Positions 51,972 to 61,127 of a DNA stretch of 64,000 nt are shown here, one piece after another. The stretch is taken from assembly GCF_051465645.1 (NCBI RefSeq), contig NZ_CP195790.1:4154001-4218000 (forward strand), written 5' to 3'. Both the position numbers and the translations under genes were made by a program. A model generated the notes under the pieces. The model had not been told where the DNA came from. It saw nothing but the letters and a program-made list of their open reading frames with translations, and made no database searches. Numbering within the stretch: position 1 is the stretch's first letter; every line of letters starts with the position of its first letter. The stretch is from Planctomicrobium sp051465645 (lineage in GTDB: Bacteria > Planctomycetota > Planctomycetia > Planctomycetales > Planctomycetaceae).

Positions 51972-53408
51972 GTGCGTGAGTCATCGCCAGTAAAACGGTT
52001 TTCTTCCGAGGTTGCCTGGTTCGGCGTCATTCTATTGATCGCGTTCGGGCTTCGGGCTGCTGTTTTTCACCGATACTGGGCCGATCTCGATGCTGATATC
52101 GATGTCTATCTGGCAATTGCTCAGGGATTGGCGGAAGGGCGTGGGTATTCCTCGCCTGGAACAATGTCTCCGACCGCCTTTCGGCCTCCTCTTTATCCGC
52201 TCCTGCTGACGTGCGTGAGTGGTGCGGATCAGCAGTGGGGGCGAGCGATTTTGCAGATGGGCCTGTCGCTGGCGACGCTGTGGTTTGTCTGGCTCAGTGC
52301 CAGACAACTGGGATTGCCGCGATCAGGGCGATTACTGGCGGTTTCGCTCATTGCCATCGATCCGTTGTTGCTGCGGTATGTTCCGTATCCGATGACGGAA
52401 ACCGCTTGTGGACTTTTAATTGCGATGCTGTTGTGGAGACTGACGCTTCCGAAATCGGACAGTCTGATCAGCCCTTTTCTGACCGGTCTGGTCTTCGGTC
52501 TGTGTGTGCTGTCCCGACCGACCTTCTGGGCTTTTGGGCTGCTCTTCGGTGCGGTGCGAGCTGCTGAATGGCTGATTCGCCGCTTCCTCAGCCGGGCAAA
52601 TTCAGCTTCCAGCCTGGATCGGTCTGTAAAGATGGGAGCGGGATGGAAAATTCTGGCCGCTTCGCTGGGCATCGCCGTATGCGTCCTTCCTTGGGGAATT
52701 CGCAACTGGATTCAACTGGGAAGCCCGATTTTGATGACGACGCATGGGGGATACACATTACTGCTGGGAAACAACGAGGCGTTTTATCGTGAAGTTGTCC
52801 TGCAACCGTTTGGCACCATCTGGGACGGATCCAACGGGCCCGGTCAGGCTGCGTGGGTCGATGCCCTGTCTCAACAGATGGTCGATGAAGGCGTGACGTC
52901 GGAACCGGATCGCGACCGCTGGCAGAACCGGTTGGCATGGCAGACGATTTTCTCCCATCCTTTAACGAGTCTTCGTGCCTGCTTCCTCAAGTTCTGCTGG
53001 TTCTGGAACATCGCTCCACATGCGTCCGCTGCGCAGGCCATTCCCGCTTCTGTTCGATTTGCAGTGGGGGGTTATTACTCCATTCTGTGGATCTGCCTGA
53101 TTCTTGGAATCCTTCGAGTCTTGCAGGGAATTTTCTCAAGATCGTATTGGGGGGATCGAACATCGAAGGTTTCTGATTCACCCCCAGAGATGGACACTTC
53201 CTGCAATATGGTCGAAGACGGATGCTCTGGTGCGTCCGTTGCGACGTTGCAGTTGTGGCTAGCTCCCTTGCTTCTGGTGTTCGCGATGACAACGGCACAC
53301 CTGCTGTATTGGAGTGATGCCAGAATGAGGGCTCCGATCATGCCTGCAATTGTTTTGCTGATCGCTGCGGCATTCTTTCTTCGCCCCAAAACGCTGCAAA
53401 CCCGTTAA
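51972..53408 (+). CDS. GT-C fold membrane glycosyltransferase (ArnT-like)
   Basis: The 478-residue protein has about ten TM helices with the ArnT/PMT layout: after TM1 the catalytic acidic loop YWADLDADIDVYLAIAQG (about 34-51), then SPTAFRPPLYPLLL (about 66-79) before TM2. It should use a polyprenyl-linked sugar to modify an outer-leaflet acceptor. It is a paralogue of the enzyme at 18.1-19.7 kb but shorter and not closely related. The start is a GTG at 51972; no clear ribosome-binding site is visible. It stands alone on the plus strand, 98 bp after the kinase gene. Confidence 0.82.
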   Translation: MRESSPVKRFSSEVAWFGVILLIAFGLRAAVFHRYWADLDADIDVYLAIAQGLAEGRGYSSPGTMSPTAFRPPLYPLLLTCVSGADQQWGRAILQMGLSLATLWFVWLSARQLGLPRSGRLLAVSLIAIDPLLLRYVPYPMTETACGLLIAMLLWRLTLPKSDSLISPFLTGLVFGLCVLSRPTFWAFGLLFGAVRAAEWLIRRFLSRANSASSLDRSVKMGAGWKILAASLGIAVCVLPWGIRNWIQLGSPILMTTHGGYTLLLGNNEAFYREVVLQPFGTIWDGSNGPGQAAWVDALSQQMVDEGVTSEPDRDRWQNRLAWQTIFSHPLTSLRACFLKFCWFWNIAPHASAAQAIPASVRFAVGGYYSILWICLILGILRVLQGIFSRSYWGDRTSKVSDSPPEMDTSCNMVEDGCSGASVATLQLWLAPLLLVFAMTTAHLLYWSDARMRAPIMPAIVLLIAAAFFLRPKTLQTR

Positions 53409-53842
53409 GTCTCAATTGGCTGTATCGTCCATTCCGTACGCATTTTTCCGGGAGATCGCCGGAGCGTTTGCAGGGAATGCTCTTAAGGGAATGGCATTCA
53501 ATCTCTGTGGGAATTTGTCCCGGCTTCGAGCTCAGATATCGATCTGCTCGAATTCGTTCTGGAATCCAAGTCTGGTTTTGCGGATTGTGCCGGGTGATTG
53601 TGTTTTGCTGTATGCAAAGGCCGGAATGATTCGATGTCATCACTGGATAGCGGGACACATCCGGTGAATCTGAATATGGGCACTTTAAGAGAAGATTTCT
53701 CTCTGGGTGTTCTGTTTCGAAGTCGGAAGTACCGCTCCGTTGAGGATCAACAGGGCAAGCTGGTTCGGAAGCACGAGCATTCGCGCAGTTCGGAATAGTT
53801 GCACCGGGCGATAGCGCATCGCCGTAGTACGACGAGGTGGAT
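53409..53842. other. Intergenic region before the ExeA-like gene
   Basis: 434 bp with short open frames only; none shows family resemblance. No hairpin with a T-run was seen. Confidence 0.35.
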
Positions 53843-55846
53843 GTGTACGAGGAATTCTTTGGACTCAATCGGCGTCCCTACTCGGCCGTCCCGTGTGCGG
53901 AGGACTTTGTCGCTGGGGCACCGTTGCAGGATGCTCTCGACTCTGTGATCCATTGCGTTTCGCAGGCTCGCGGTATCGCCGTCGTCACATCCCAGCCGGG
54001 GATGGGCAAAACCATGTTGTGTAAACGCATGGTCAGTCTGTTGCGCGACCGTTTCAGCAGCATCTATCTGAACGGTGCAGGCATTGAAACGCGCAGAGCA
54101 TTATTGCAGGCGATTCTGTTCGAGTTAGGGGGCGAATACATCGGCCTGACCGAGCAGGAGGCACGGCTCCAACTCTTCCAGCTGGCCAAGTCGGCGATTG
54201 GGAAGAACGGGACGGAACTGCAGGGGATTTTGCTGATCATTGATGAAGCACACCTGCTGCGTCCCCGACTGTTTGAAGAATTGAAAACCCTCGCAGATTA
54301 CGCTCCGGATGGGCAGGCGCTGATTCGAGTCGTATTGTGTGGGCCATTTGAACTCGAAGAGAAACTGACTGACCCAGGGCTGATGGGTTTCAATCAGCGA
54401 ATCGGTGTGCAGATCAGTCTGGCTCCGCTGACATTGGAAGAATCGGCAGCGCTCATTGGGGAGCGATTACGAGCCTGTGGGGCGGTGGATATCAGCTCGA
54501 TCCTGACGGAACCGGCGCTGGAATTGATCTGTCGCGCGAGTGATGGAAATCTCAGGTGTTTGACGCAGCTGGCAGATCATTCCATGCTGCTTGCGTTCGC
54601 GATGAATCGTCGCCCGATTGACGAAGCGACCGTTCGGGCGGCGTTGGATGACTTAAAAGAACTCCCGTTGAGATGGAGTGAGATTCCACCACCGGACTCT
54701 GAAGACGCTGCATACTCTCGGCCTGTGGTGAAAGACGAGCGACGATCTGGATCGACGCGACTTTCGAGGTCCGTCTATACGTCAGAAGAACTGGAAACGG
54801 ACGAGTTTCCTATCCCTGAGTTTCTGTTGCAGCCACATCGGGAAAATGTCGTGTCCAGAGATATGGACGTCGTCGAGTTAGAGCTCGATTCCGACTCTGC
54901 AACATATGTTGTTGATGATTCAGATGCAGATTTCGATGAGGTGGACGATTCCGAAATGACTGCTGAATCAATTTCTGAGTCGAATTCAGATCCGGCGGAT
55001 GATTCAGAAATTGGGGAACGACGGGGAGTCGAGTCCGTTTCAGAATCGATTTCACGATCCGATTCGCCGCCAAAGCCGGAACCCCAGTTTGTCGTTTATG
55101 AAGTTGGGGAAGAGACTGCAGAAATTGAACCAGTTGCAGTTGCTCCTGTTGCAATTGCTTCACTTGTTTCGCCGAGCGTGATCGAATCAGAGTCATCAGA
55201 GTCGATCGAATTTTCACCTGAGATTATTTCGCATCCTTTCGTACCGGAGAATCCATTCATGCCACATCCTGTCATGGCGAATCCTGTTCGACCAGAAACA
55301 GACATGGACGAAATTCCGGTTCTCGATCGCTATACGCTGCTCGATCGCTATCTCGAACTTCCTGAAGAATTGCAGGCGGAATTCGATTTCTCCCTGTTCG
55401 ATCAGATTCCGCACGAACCGGAATTCCATGCATTTGATGCGGATGACGCTGATGAAGCCTGGGAGGAGGAGACGGCAGGGACTCTCGATGAAAGCACAGC
55501 AGACGAAGTCGAGCTGCTGGAGGCCATCCATCGTCTGAGTCGTGATGTTCTCGGGCAGTTGAAGCAATCCGGGCACGTCCCTTTGCCGCCGCGTCCGCAC
55601 CGTTTTGATATCGTTGAGCCGGATATGGATTCGGCAGTAACGATTCCGTTTGGAACGACGGAAGAGACAGTTCGAAGCGAGCGTCCAGAACAAGTTCAGG
55701 TTCAGGCAAAAGCGGAACCAGTCACTGCAGTGGAAGTTGCAGTGGAAGTTGACACGCAGATTCTGGAACGCAAATTCTCCAATCTCTTTACCAGACTCCG
55801 TAACAGACGCCGCCGTCTGGAGGCAGAGCAGCAGGAAAACTGCTAG
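53843..55846 (+). CDS. ExeA/MshM-type AAA ATPase with long acidic tail
   Basis: The first about 270 residues are an ExeA-family ATPase: YEEFFGLNRRPYSAVP at the start, Walker A QPGMGKTML, Walker B ILLIIDEAHLL, and a C-terminal DNLRCLTQL-type segment. The remaining about 400 residues are highly acidic and Ser/Pro-rich, with blocks of Glu/Asp (DDSDADFDEVDDSE) and a short Arg-rich C-terminus (RLRNRRRRLE). ExeA works in assembly of the secretin of type II secretion systems or in MSHA pili; the tail is unusual and probably disordered. The GTG at 53843, five bases after GAGG, gives the typical ExeA-like start; a GTG at 53837 is less likely. Confidence 0.85.
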   Translation: MYEEFFGLNRRPYSAVPCAEDFVAGAPLQDALDSVIHCVSQARGIAVVTSQPGMGKTMLCKRMVSLLRDRFSSIYLNGAGIETRRALLQAILFELGGEYIGLTEQEARLQLFQLAKSAIGKNGTELQGILLIIDEAHLLRPRLFEELKTLADYAPDGQALIRVVLCGPFELEEKLTDPGLMGFNQRIGVQISLAPLTLEESAALIGERLRACGAVDISSILTEPALELICRASDGNLRCLTQLADHSMLLAFAMNRRPIDEATVRAALDDLKELPLRWSEIPPPDSEDAAYSRPVVKDERRSGSTRLSRSVYTSEELETDEFPIPEFLLQPHRENVVSRDMDVVELELDSDSATYVVDDSDADFDEVDDSEMTAESISESNSDPADDSEIGERRGVESVSESISRSDSPPKPEPQFVVYEVGEETAEIEPVAVAPVAIASLVSPSVIESESSESIEFSPEIISHPFVPENPFMPHPVMANPVRPETDMDEIPVLDRYTLLDRYLELPEELQAEFDFSLFDQIPHEPEFHAFDADDADEAWEEETAGTLDESTADEVELLEAIHRLSRDVLGQLKQSGHVPLPPRPHRFDIVEPDMDSAVTIPFGTTEETVRSERPEQVQVQAKAEPVTAVEVAVEVDTQILERKFSNLFTRLRNRRRRLEAEQQENC

Positions 55847-55961
55847 AGTCGATGTCGGGTGAATTCGCGAATTGCGGCCGTGGGAACATCCGTTCCGTCG
55901 GTGAGATTGTCGCAAGATGCAAACAGTGTGAACCAGATCCGGTTCGGGAACAGGCAAGGCA

Positions 55962-56777
55962 ATGTCGAGTCAGAACGTGAGTGTCGGGTTTCTTGGGGCA
56001 GGGAAAATGGCCACTGCGCTGGCCAAGGGACTGATCAGTTCCGGGTTCGCCCATGTTGACCAAGTCGTTGCCAGCGATGTTTATCCGGCGGCTCGCGAGT
56101 ACTTCACTCAGGTCACTGGCGCGGCCACTGTGAATTCCAATCTGGAAGTCATCCAGCGGTCTCAGGTGATTCTGTTCGCTGTCAAACCACAGAGCATGGC
56201 AGGCCTGCTGAAAGAAATTGCTTCATCCATTACGAAAGACCATCTGCTGGTTTCAATCGCAGCAGGTGTGACTCTCGCGACGATGGAAGCTGCATTGCCG
56301 GGGCATCGGATTGTTCGAGTGATGCCCAACACCCCGGCGCTCGTCGGAGCAGGAGCATCCGGTTTTGCTCGTGGAGAACATGCGACTGCAGACGATGCCG
56401 TTCTCGTCAAGCAATTGCTGGACACGGTTGGGCTCGCGCTGGAAGTTCCAGAGCCTCAACTGGATGCCGTGACCGGTCTGTCCGGCAGCGGTCCAGCTTA
56501 TGTGTTTGAGATCATTGAGGCGTTGAGCGACGGTGGCGTGCTGGTCGGATTGCCGCGTGCAACGGCAACTCAACTTGCTGCTCAAACGTTATTGGGAGCC
56601 GCGAAGATGGTCCTTGAAACAGGTGACCATCCAGGGCAGTTGAAAGATGCTGTGACCAGCCCTGCTGGAACAACGATTGCCGGATTGCTGGCATTGGAGT
56701 CAGCTGGGCTTCGGGGAAGTCTCATGCAGGCGGTGAAAGCAGCGACTGAGCGTTCTCGCGAACTTTCGAAGTCATAG
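55962..56777 (+). CDS. proC: Pyrroline-5-carboxylate reductase
   Basis: A 271-residue enzyme that reduces 1-pyrroline-5-carboxylate to proline with NAD(P)H, the last step of proline synthesis. The Rossmann motif GFLGAGKMATALAKGL is at 9-24, the segment RVMPNTPALVGAGASG is near 117-132, and the C-terminal family signature around TGLSGSGPAYVFEIIEAL (165-182) is intact. Start is ATG at 55962. It is followed by a bidirectional terminator and is a single-gene unit; no other proline genes are near. Confidence 0.96.
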   Translation: MSSQNVSVGFLGAGKMATALAKGLISSGFAHVDQVVASDVYPAAREYFTQVTGAATVNSNLEVIQRSQVILFAVKPQSMAGLLKEIASSITKDHLLVSIAAGVTLATMEAALPGHRIVRVMPNTPALVGAGASGFARGEHATADDAVLVKQLLDTVGLALEVPEPQLDAVTGLSGSGPAYVFEIIEALSDGGVLVGLPRATATQLAAQTLLGAAKMVLETGDHPGQLKDAVTSPAGTTIAGLLALESAGLRGSLMQAVKAATERSRELSKS

Positions 56778-56818
56778 AGAGTTTTGATCAGAGAGACATC
56801 TCTATCTCAGAATGAAAT

Positions 56819-56858
56819 AAGAGGGCGAGGCCATGAGAAGCCCCGCCCTCTTTCTCTT
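56819..56858. terminator. Bidirectional intrinsic terminator between proC and the ceramidase-like gene
   Basis: AAGAGGGCG (56819-56827) pairs with CGCCCTCTT (56844-56852), extended by GG/CC inside; T-rich tail on the plus strand and A-rich bases on the other side, between convergent genes. Confidence 0.85.
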
Positions 56859-56875
56859 GTTGAAGCGTCCTCAGT

Positions 56876-58270
56876 TTACTTGAGGTTGAACTTTGTGAGC
56901 TGGTCGTGAGCGGATTTCACGATGATGTCTTCGGCTTCAGGTGCCCATGGAGAAGGCAAACCGTAATAGACCATGGCTCCGCCCCCTTCGTATCCGCCTT
57001 CCAGCAGAACGCGTCGGGAAGGGATGTATGCCATGACATCATTCGAGTAGCCGGAACACCAAACCTTGGTCGGTGAGCCTTTTCCGAGTTCGTCTTTCAA
57101 ACGAATCGCGTAGTCAACAACAACTTCGCCTCCCAGAAATACGAACGTAATTTCCTTGCCGAGTTGCCAGACAGTGACCGGGTATGGATAGGTCTGGCTG
57201 AGTTGCTTTCCGCTGTCGAGGATCTCAAGCAGGTACTTTGCGCGTGCAACAATGTATTTGTTGCCGGACTTGGTATCGGCTTCAATCTGTTCGCGAGTCG
57301 GCAGGGTTCCCAATGGCAGCGCGACTTCCTGCTCGCTCGTTTTCAAACTGCTTGTGACTGGCTGCATAGGACCTTTCAGAACACTGGTGACAGCGGTCGC
57401 GAGCTTGCTTCCGTATCCTTTCGCCAGTTCAACGGTCCGACGTGGTAAGGGATTCTGATCGGCACCGCATCCGGCCCAGAACATTGCCTGACAACCTGGG
57501 AACGCACTTTCAAGGTCAGTCTGCGCGTACCCACCATAGTCAGCGTTCCACGTCATGTCGGACAGAGTCGTGCTATGGCAGGCATAGCCAAAGACGACCG
57601 CGGTCAACTTGCCCCCCTGACGAACCGCAAGAACAGGGACGTCGTGGTCCACTGGTCCCTGAAGTTTGCCATCTGCTCGCAACTGTGGAACTTCCGGCTC
57701 TTTGTTGTTGCGGCGATTGACTGCGAAGTCGGTCTGTCCGCTTCCCCAGGTGAGTTCCGCTGGCTTCAGGTTCTGCACGGCCTCTTTCACACTGTCGACG
57801 ACTGCTTTGCGAAGAAAGGCTGCGTAATCGTCGACGAGCTTCTGATTGGCTTCGTCAAAGAGAATTCTGTGGATTGGAGCCAGTGTCTGCCCAACGACAG
57901 GACCTGAGTGTGTGTGTGAGGTACAGAGGTTGACCTGACCTGCTTTCCATTTCAGTGCAGTCTGAAGATCGTTGCGGATCGCCTGAGATGTCCCGCGATC
58001 GATGCCGATCAGGTCGAGAGTGACAATTGCTGCCTGATGTCCCTGAGCATCCTGAAGAACGAGGACTTTTGCCCAGAGATCAGTCAGCTTCCCTTCGGAG
58101 GGCTTATCCCCGCGACTGGCGTAGCCGGCCATCGGCATCGGGGTTGAGGGAGTGATGTTGACCTTGGCTGAACCGGCTTTCCATTCTGCAGCATGAAGGG
58201 CAGAAGTTGCGGCCGTCGAAAACAGCGTCATTTGTAAAAGGCAGGCAGCGAACAGGACCACTCGACGCAT
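56876..58270 (-). CDS. Exported neutral/alkaline ceramidase-like protein
   Basis: A 464-residue protein with a signal peptide (about 1-28) and the N-terminal ceramidase domain pattern: AGSAKVNITP-P (start of mature domain), TSHTHSGPVVG (zinc-binding His pair), GYACHSTTL (zinc His), AGCGADQNP, and WCSGYSNDVMAYIP near the C-terminus. In characterised members zinc is bound by two His, a Glu and a Tyr. It should hydrolyse an N-acyl bond, but planctomycete homologues are many and their substrates are unknown. I take the ATG at 58270, with GGAG eight bases before, over an ATG at 58330 whose extra 20 residues precede the signal. It lies downstream of the FecR-LamG gene on the same strand. Confidence 0.87.
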   Translation of the reverse strand: MRRVVLFAACLLQMTLFSTAATSALHAAEWKAGSAKVNITPSTPMPMAGYASRGDKPSEGKLTDLWAKVLVLQDAQGHQAAIVTLDLIGIDRGTSQAIRNDLQTALKWKAGQVNLCTSHTHSGPVVGQTLAPIHRILFDEANQKLVDDYAAFLRKAVVDSVKEAVQNLKPAELTWGSGQTDFAVNRRNNKEPEVPQLRADGKLQGPVDHDVPVLAVRQGGKLTAVVFGYACHSTTLSDMTWNADYGGYAQTDLESAFPGCQAMFWAGCGADQNPLPRRTVELAKGYGSKLATAVTSVLKGPMQPVTSSLKTSEQEVALPLGTLPTREQIEADTKSGNKYIVARAKYLLEILDSGKQLSQTYPYPVTVWQLGKEITFVFLGGEVVVDYAIRLKDELGKGSPTKVWCSGYSNDVMAYIPSRRVLLEGGYEGGGAMVYYGLPSPWAPEAEDIIVKSAHDQLTKFNLK

Positions 58271-58411
58271 CAGCAGGTCTCCAGTTGACGATAGGGCGGG
58301 TTCAACGTCCTTCGAGCAGCTGCTTGCCATTCGTCGTTAGCCCGGTGTCGTCCAAGGCGTTAAACGGCAATGGTTGATTCGCAATTGATTGGGATCAGGT
58401 TGGGAATCGAA

Positions 58412-60115
58412 CTATGGCTGCTCTTCAGGTGACATCATTAATAAGTAGTGCTTTCGGACTTGCTCAGGTGTGAGAGCATAGTCGTACAGGGCGATTTCAT
58501 CTAAGGCCCCCTCATATTGTCGATGTAACGAATCTTTGTCCATCTGACCAATCGAAATCTGGTACAGGTCGTTGTCACTGCCTGTCTTGCCTTCAATGTG
58601 GCGAACCTTGTTTCCGTTGACGTACATGGTCAGCGAATCAGGGGTTTTTGACGTCACCACATGAGACCATTGGCCCGGTGTGCATGTGTCATGGTCGAAG
58701 AGATTGATTCCCGATTTTGCATTCTGGCCTGGGGGATGGCGATGGAAGAATCGCAACGCACCTGGCCGGTGAATCAGCTGGTTCTGCATGGCGATTTCGA
58801 TGGTGTTCAGGTCGCCAGTCCAGTCTTCATTCAGAATGTCGATCATCGCTCCGTGATGCAGACGCTGAGGGCAAGCCCACAGTTCAATTGTGAATGAATC
58901 ACGATTCCATCCTGGCAGTCCGGATTCAACTGAGAGATGTCGGGGTTGCTTGCTTGATTGAAAAGTCGCAATCCCATTGGCGACTTGAATCGAAGGGGTT
59001 TGTTCCTGACTGCGGAGAAAAGCAGGGGAATCGTCGCCCATCTCGTTCTTCACAAGACGGCTTTCAATCTGTTCGAAACGCCAGTACGCAAAAGGACGAT
59101 CGGCCTTCACGGTATCGACATACACACGGTTCACGACCAACTCAGGGGTTGCCCGAATGGGGATGAATAGTTCGTCGGCGGAGGTCATGGTCGTGGCTTC
59201 GAGCGAGGCATTCTCCTGCGTGATGCGGACTGCCTGGTTATCGCGAAGTCGCTCGCTCTTGACCGTGTTTCCGTCTTGTCCCAGTAAGGAAACTTCGACC
59301 TCCCCATCTGTGACCAGAACGTCGCTGCGTCCCTCCTTATCGACGTTGACGACGAATTCCGTTCCAAGATCAACGACGGCAGCACCTGGTGCATTCAACA
59401 CGAACCCACGAGCGGAATCCGGGACTTTGGTCGCTGCTTTTCCTTCAATCAGAGTCGCCGCGAGTGCAGAATGAATTTTCAGCGAGGCCGGACCCTGAAT
59501 GAGAATCTGTGCTCCGTTGACGAAATCAAGTTGTACTTCACCGTCGGGGATCGTGAGTGTTCCGGGGCGTAACCGTTGGCCTTTATGAAGCCAGTTCGGA
59601 TCTTGCGTGTCTGTTGAACGATTTGCATGAGTGACGATCGCCACATTGGAGAGTGGTTCTGCTGAACTCTCCTCGGTGAAAAACACAAGCCCCTTATCAA
59701 GGGGAGGCGCGACGGGATCGACTGATGAATCGGCAGGGGAATCGGACTTAGCAACTGGCCCGACGTTCTTCTCTGCATGCCTGTTCGGCGCCGATGGGAA
59801 GAAGTGTCCGACGACCATTCCGAGCATGGCAAAAAGAGCGGACACAACGATGAGTCTGGTTCTTTCCCGACGCCGATGAAGTGTTGGGGTGCTTTGAGAT
59901 TGTTCCGCAGGAACGATGACCGAAGCGGAGGCAAGTTCTTCGTAAAGATCCGCTTCCAGACTCATGAACAGGACATAGCGGGAACGCAAGGCGGCATCGG
60001 TGCGCAGGCGTCCTTCAAGCTCCATGAATTCGGATTCACTGGCGACTCCGTCTGCAATACGACGAAACAGCGAGTGTTCTGCATCGTTTGGCGTTGAAGG
60101 AGGGATCGCTGACAT
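58412..60115 (-). CDS. FecR-domain protein with C-terminal LamG domain
   Basis: The 567-residue protein has an N-terminal cytoplasmic part of anti-sigma type (about 1-85), one TM helix (LIVVSALFAMLGMVVGHFF, about 88-106), then a FecR-like domain (IPDGEVQLDFVNGAQILIQGPASL, VDLGTEFVVNV) and a C-terminal concanavalin-like LamG domain (about 380-560, with WRFEQIESRLV and YALTPEQVRKHY). Such proteins pair with ECF-type sigma factors and act as anti-sigma factors or surface sensors. It follows the sigma-factor gene by 62 bp on the same strand. Start is ATG at 60115; a TTG at 60121 is the alternative. Confidence 0.88.
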   Translation of the reverse strand: MSAIPPSTPNDAEHSLFRRIADGVASESEFMELEGRLRTDAALRSRYVLFMSLEADLYEELASASVIVPAEQSQSTPTLHRRRERTRLIVVSALFAMLGMVVGHFFPSAPNRHAEKNVGPVAKSDSPADSSVDPVAPPLDKGLVFFTEESSAEPLSNVAIVTHANRSTDTQDPNWLHKGQRLRPGTLTIPDGEVQLDFVNGAQILIQGPASLKIHSALAATLIEGKAATKVPDSARGFVLNAPGAAVVDLGTEFVVNVDKEGRSDVLVTDGEVEVSLLGQDGNTVKSERLRDNQAVRITQENASLEATTMTSADELFIPIRATPELVVNRVYVDTVKADRPFAYWRFEQIESRLVKNEMGDDSPAFLRSQEQTPSIQVANGIATFQSSKQPRHLSVESGLPGWNRDSFTIELWACPQRLHHGAMIDILNEDWTGDLNTIEIAMQNQLIHRPGALRFFHRHPPGQNAKSGINLFDHDTCTPGQWSHVVTSKTPDSLTMYVNGNKVRHIEGKTGSDNDLYQISIGQMDKDSLHRQYEGALDEIALYDYALTPEQVRKHYLLMMSPEEQP

Positions 60116-60177
60116 GACCAAATATCCTGATTGACGAAGTGAAGCCTGAAGCCTGGATTCTGCTTGAAAGCAATCGC

Positions 60178-60696
60178 TCAGGTTGCTTCCTGAGCAAGCC
60201 GTTTAGCGACGCATTGGGTGATCAGTTCTCGAACACGGTCGAGTCGACGGTAGATCGCTTTCGCCGTTTTTCCTGTCTCTTCCGCCAGCGCGGCAATCGA
60301 TTCCGAATCACAGTATCGGCGTTGCAGCAGCGTCAGACCTGCTGCGTCTAATTGTTTGAGACACTGTCGTAAGGCATTTCTCTGGGAGTCAATGGACGAG
60401 CTCAGTTCCTGTCGGGTTGCGTTCAGTGAATCGAGCACATCCACGTTGAAAATGAGGCGGCTTCTGGCCAACTCTTTTCGGAAATTCAGAACTTCGAAGT
60501 AGGTAAATCGCATCGCCCACGGGAGGAACTCGCGACTGCGATCGTATTCAGAGAACTTTTCCCAGAGAGCGGCCGCTGTTCGCTGGAGTACTTCTTCCGC
60601 ATCGTCCCGTCGGGGAATGAAGGTCATGATGTAACGCAGCAGCGACCGGTCATGCCGGAGCAAAAGTTGCGAAAACTCCAGCCCGTTCTGTTCCAT
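60178..60696 (-). CDS. ECF-type RNA polymerase sigma factor, planctomycete family
   Basis: A 172-residue sigma factor with region 2 (FSQLLLRHDRSLLRYIMTFIPRRDDAEEVLQ, FLPWAMRFTYFEVLNFRK) and region 4 (LTLLQRRYCDSESIAALAEETGKTAKAIYRRLDRVR). It matches the sigma group described for Rhodopirellula and Verrucomicrobia, which is encoded next to FecR-LamG proteins; the neighbour here is such a protein. It should direct polymerase to its own small regulon, with activity held by the partner. Start ATG at 60696 fits the family length. The divergent ceramidase-like gene at 61.1 kb is a candidate target. Confidence 0.92.
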   Translation of the reverse strand: MEQNGLEFSQLLLRHDRSLLRYIMTFIPRRDDAEEVLQRTAAALWEKFSEYDRSREFLPWAMRFTYFEVLNFRKELARSRLIFNVDVLDSLNATRQELSSSIDSQRNALRQCLKQLDAAGLTLLQRRYCDSESIAALAEETGKTAKAIYRRLDRVRELITQCVAKRLAQEAT

Positions 60697-61127
60697 GAAA
60701 TTCCTCCCCTCTCCCTGCTGACGCAGTCACGCAGTTTCTCGTGCCTGTGGGACTCGTGATCTTCAGCGTAGCAGGTGACTCATCCTCAGGTCTCTTACTC
60801 TCCAGCAGAAGCCGGATTTCCCCTGAATATTCTTGCTGAATACAAGAACTTATGAGCATGACGATACGTGGAGATCTGTTTGCAGGTGTCTTGCTGGGGC
60901 TGTCTCACTTTTCGTGTTTGCTGTAAGTGTTTTGAACAAGGGGTGTTGTGTGTTTTGCGTTGCGGTTTGAACAAAAACTTTTCAGATTGCGAGGGGAATT
61001 TTTATGCTCGCGGCAGATTCTTTCTCGGGGTGTTGTGATGTCTGATCGCAACGCGGCGGTGTACTCTGGGTTTTGATTGACCGTGCTGCTTGAGATGAAT
61101 CATCAATCGTTTAAGGAGACCAACTGC

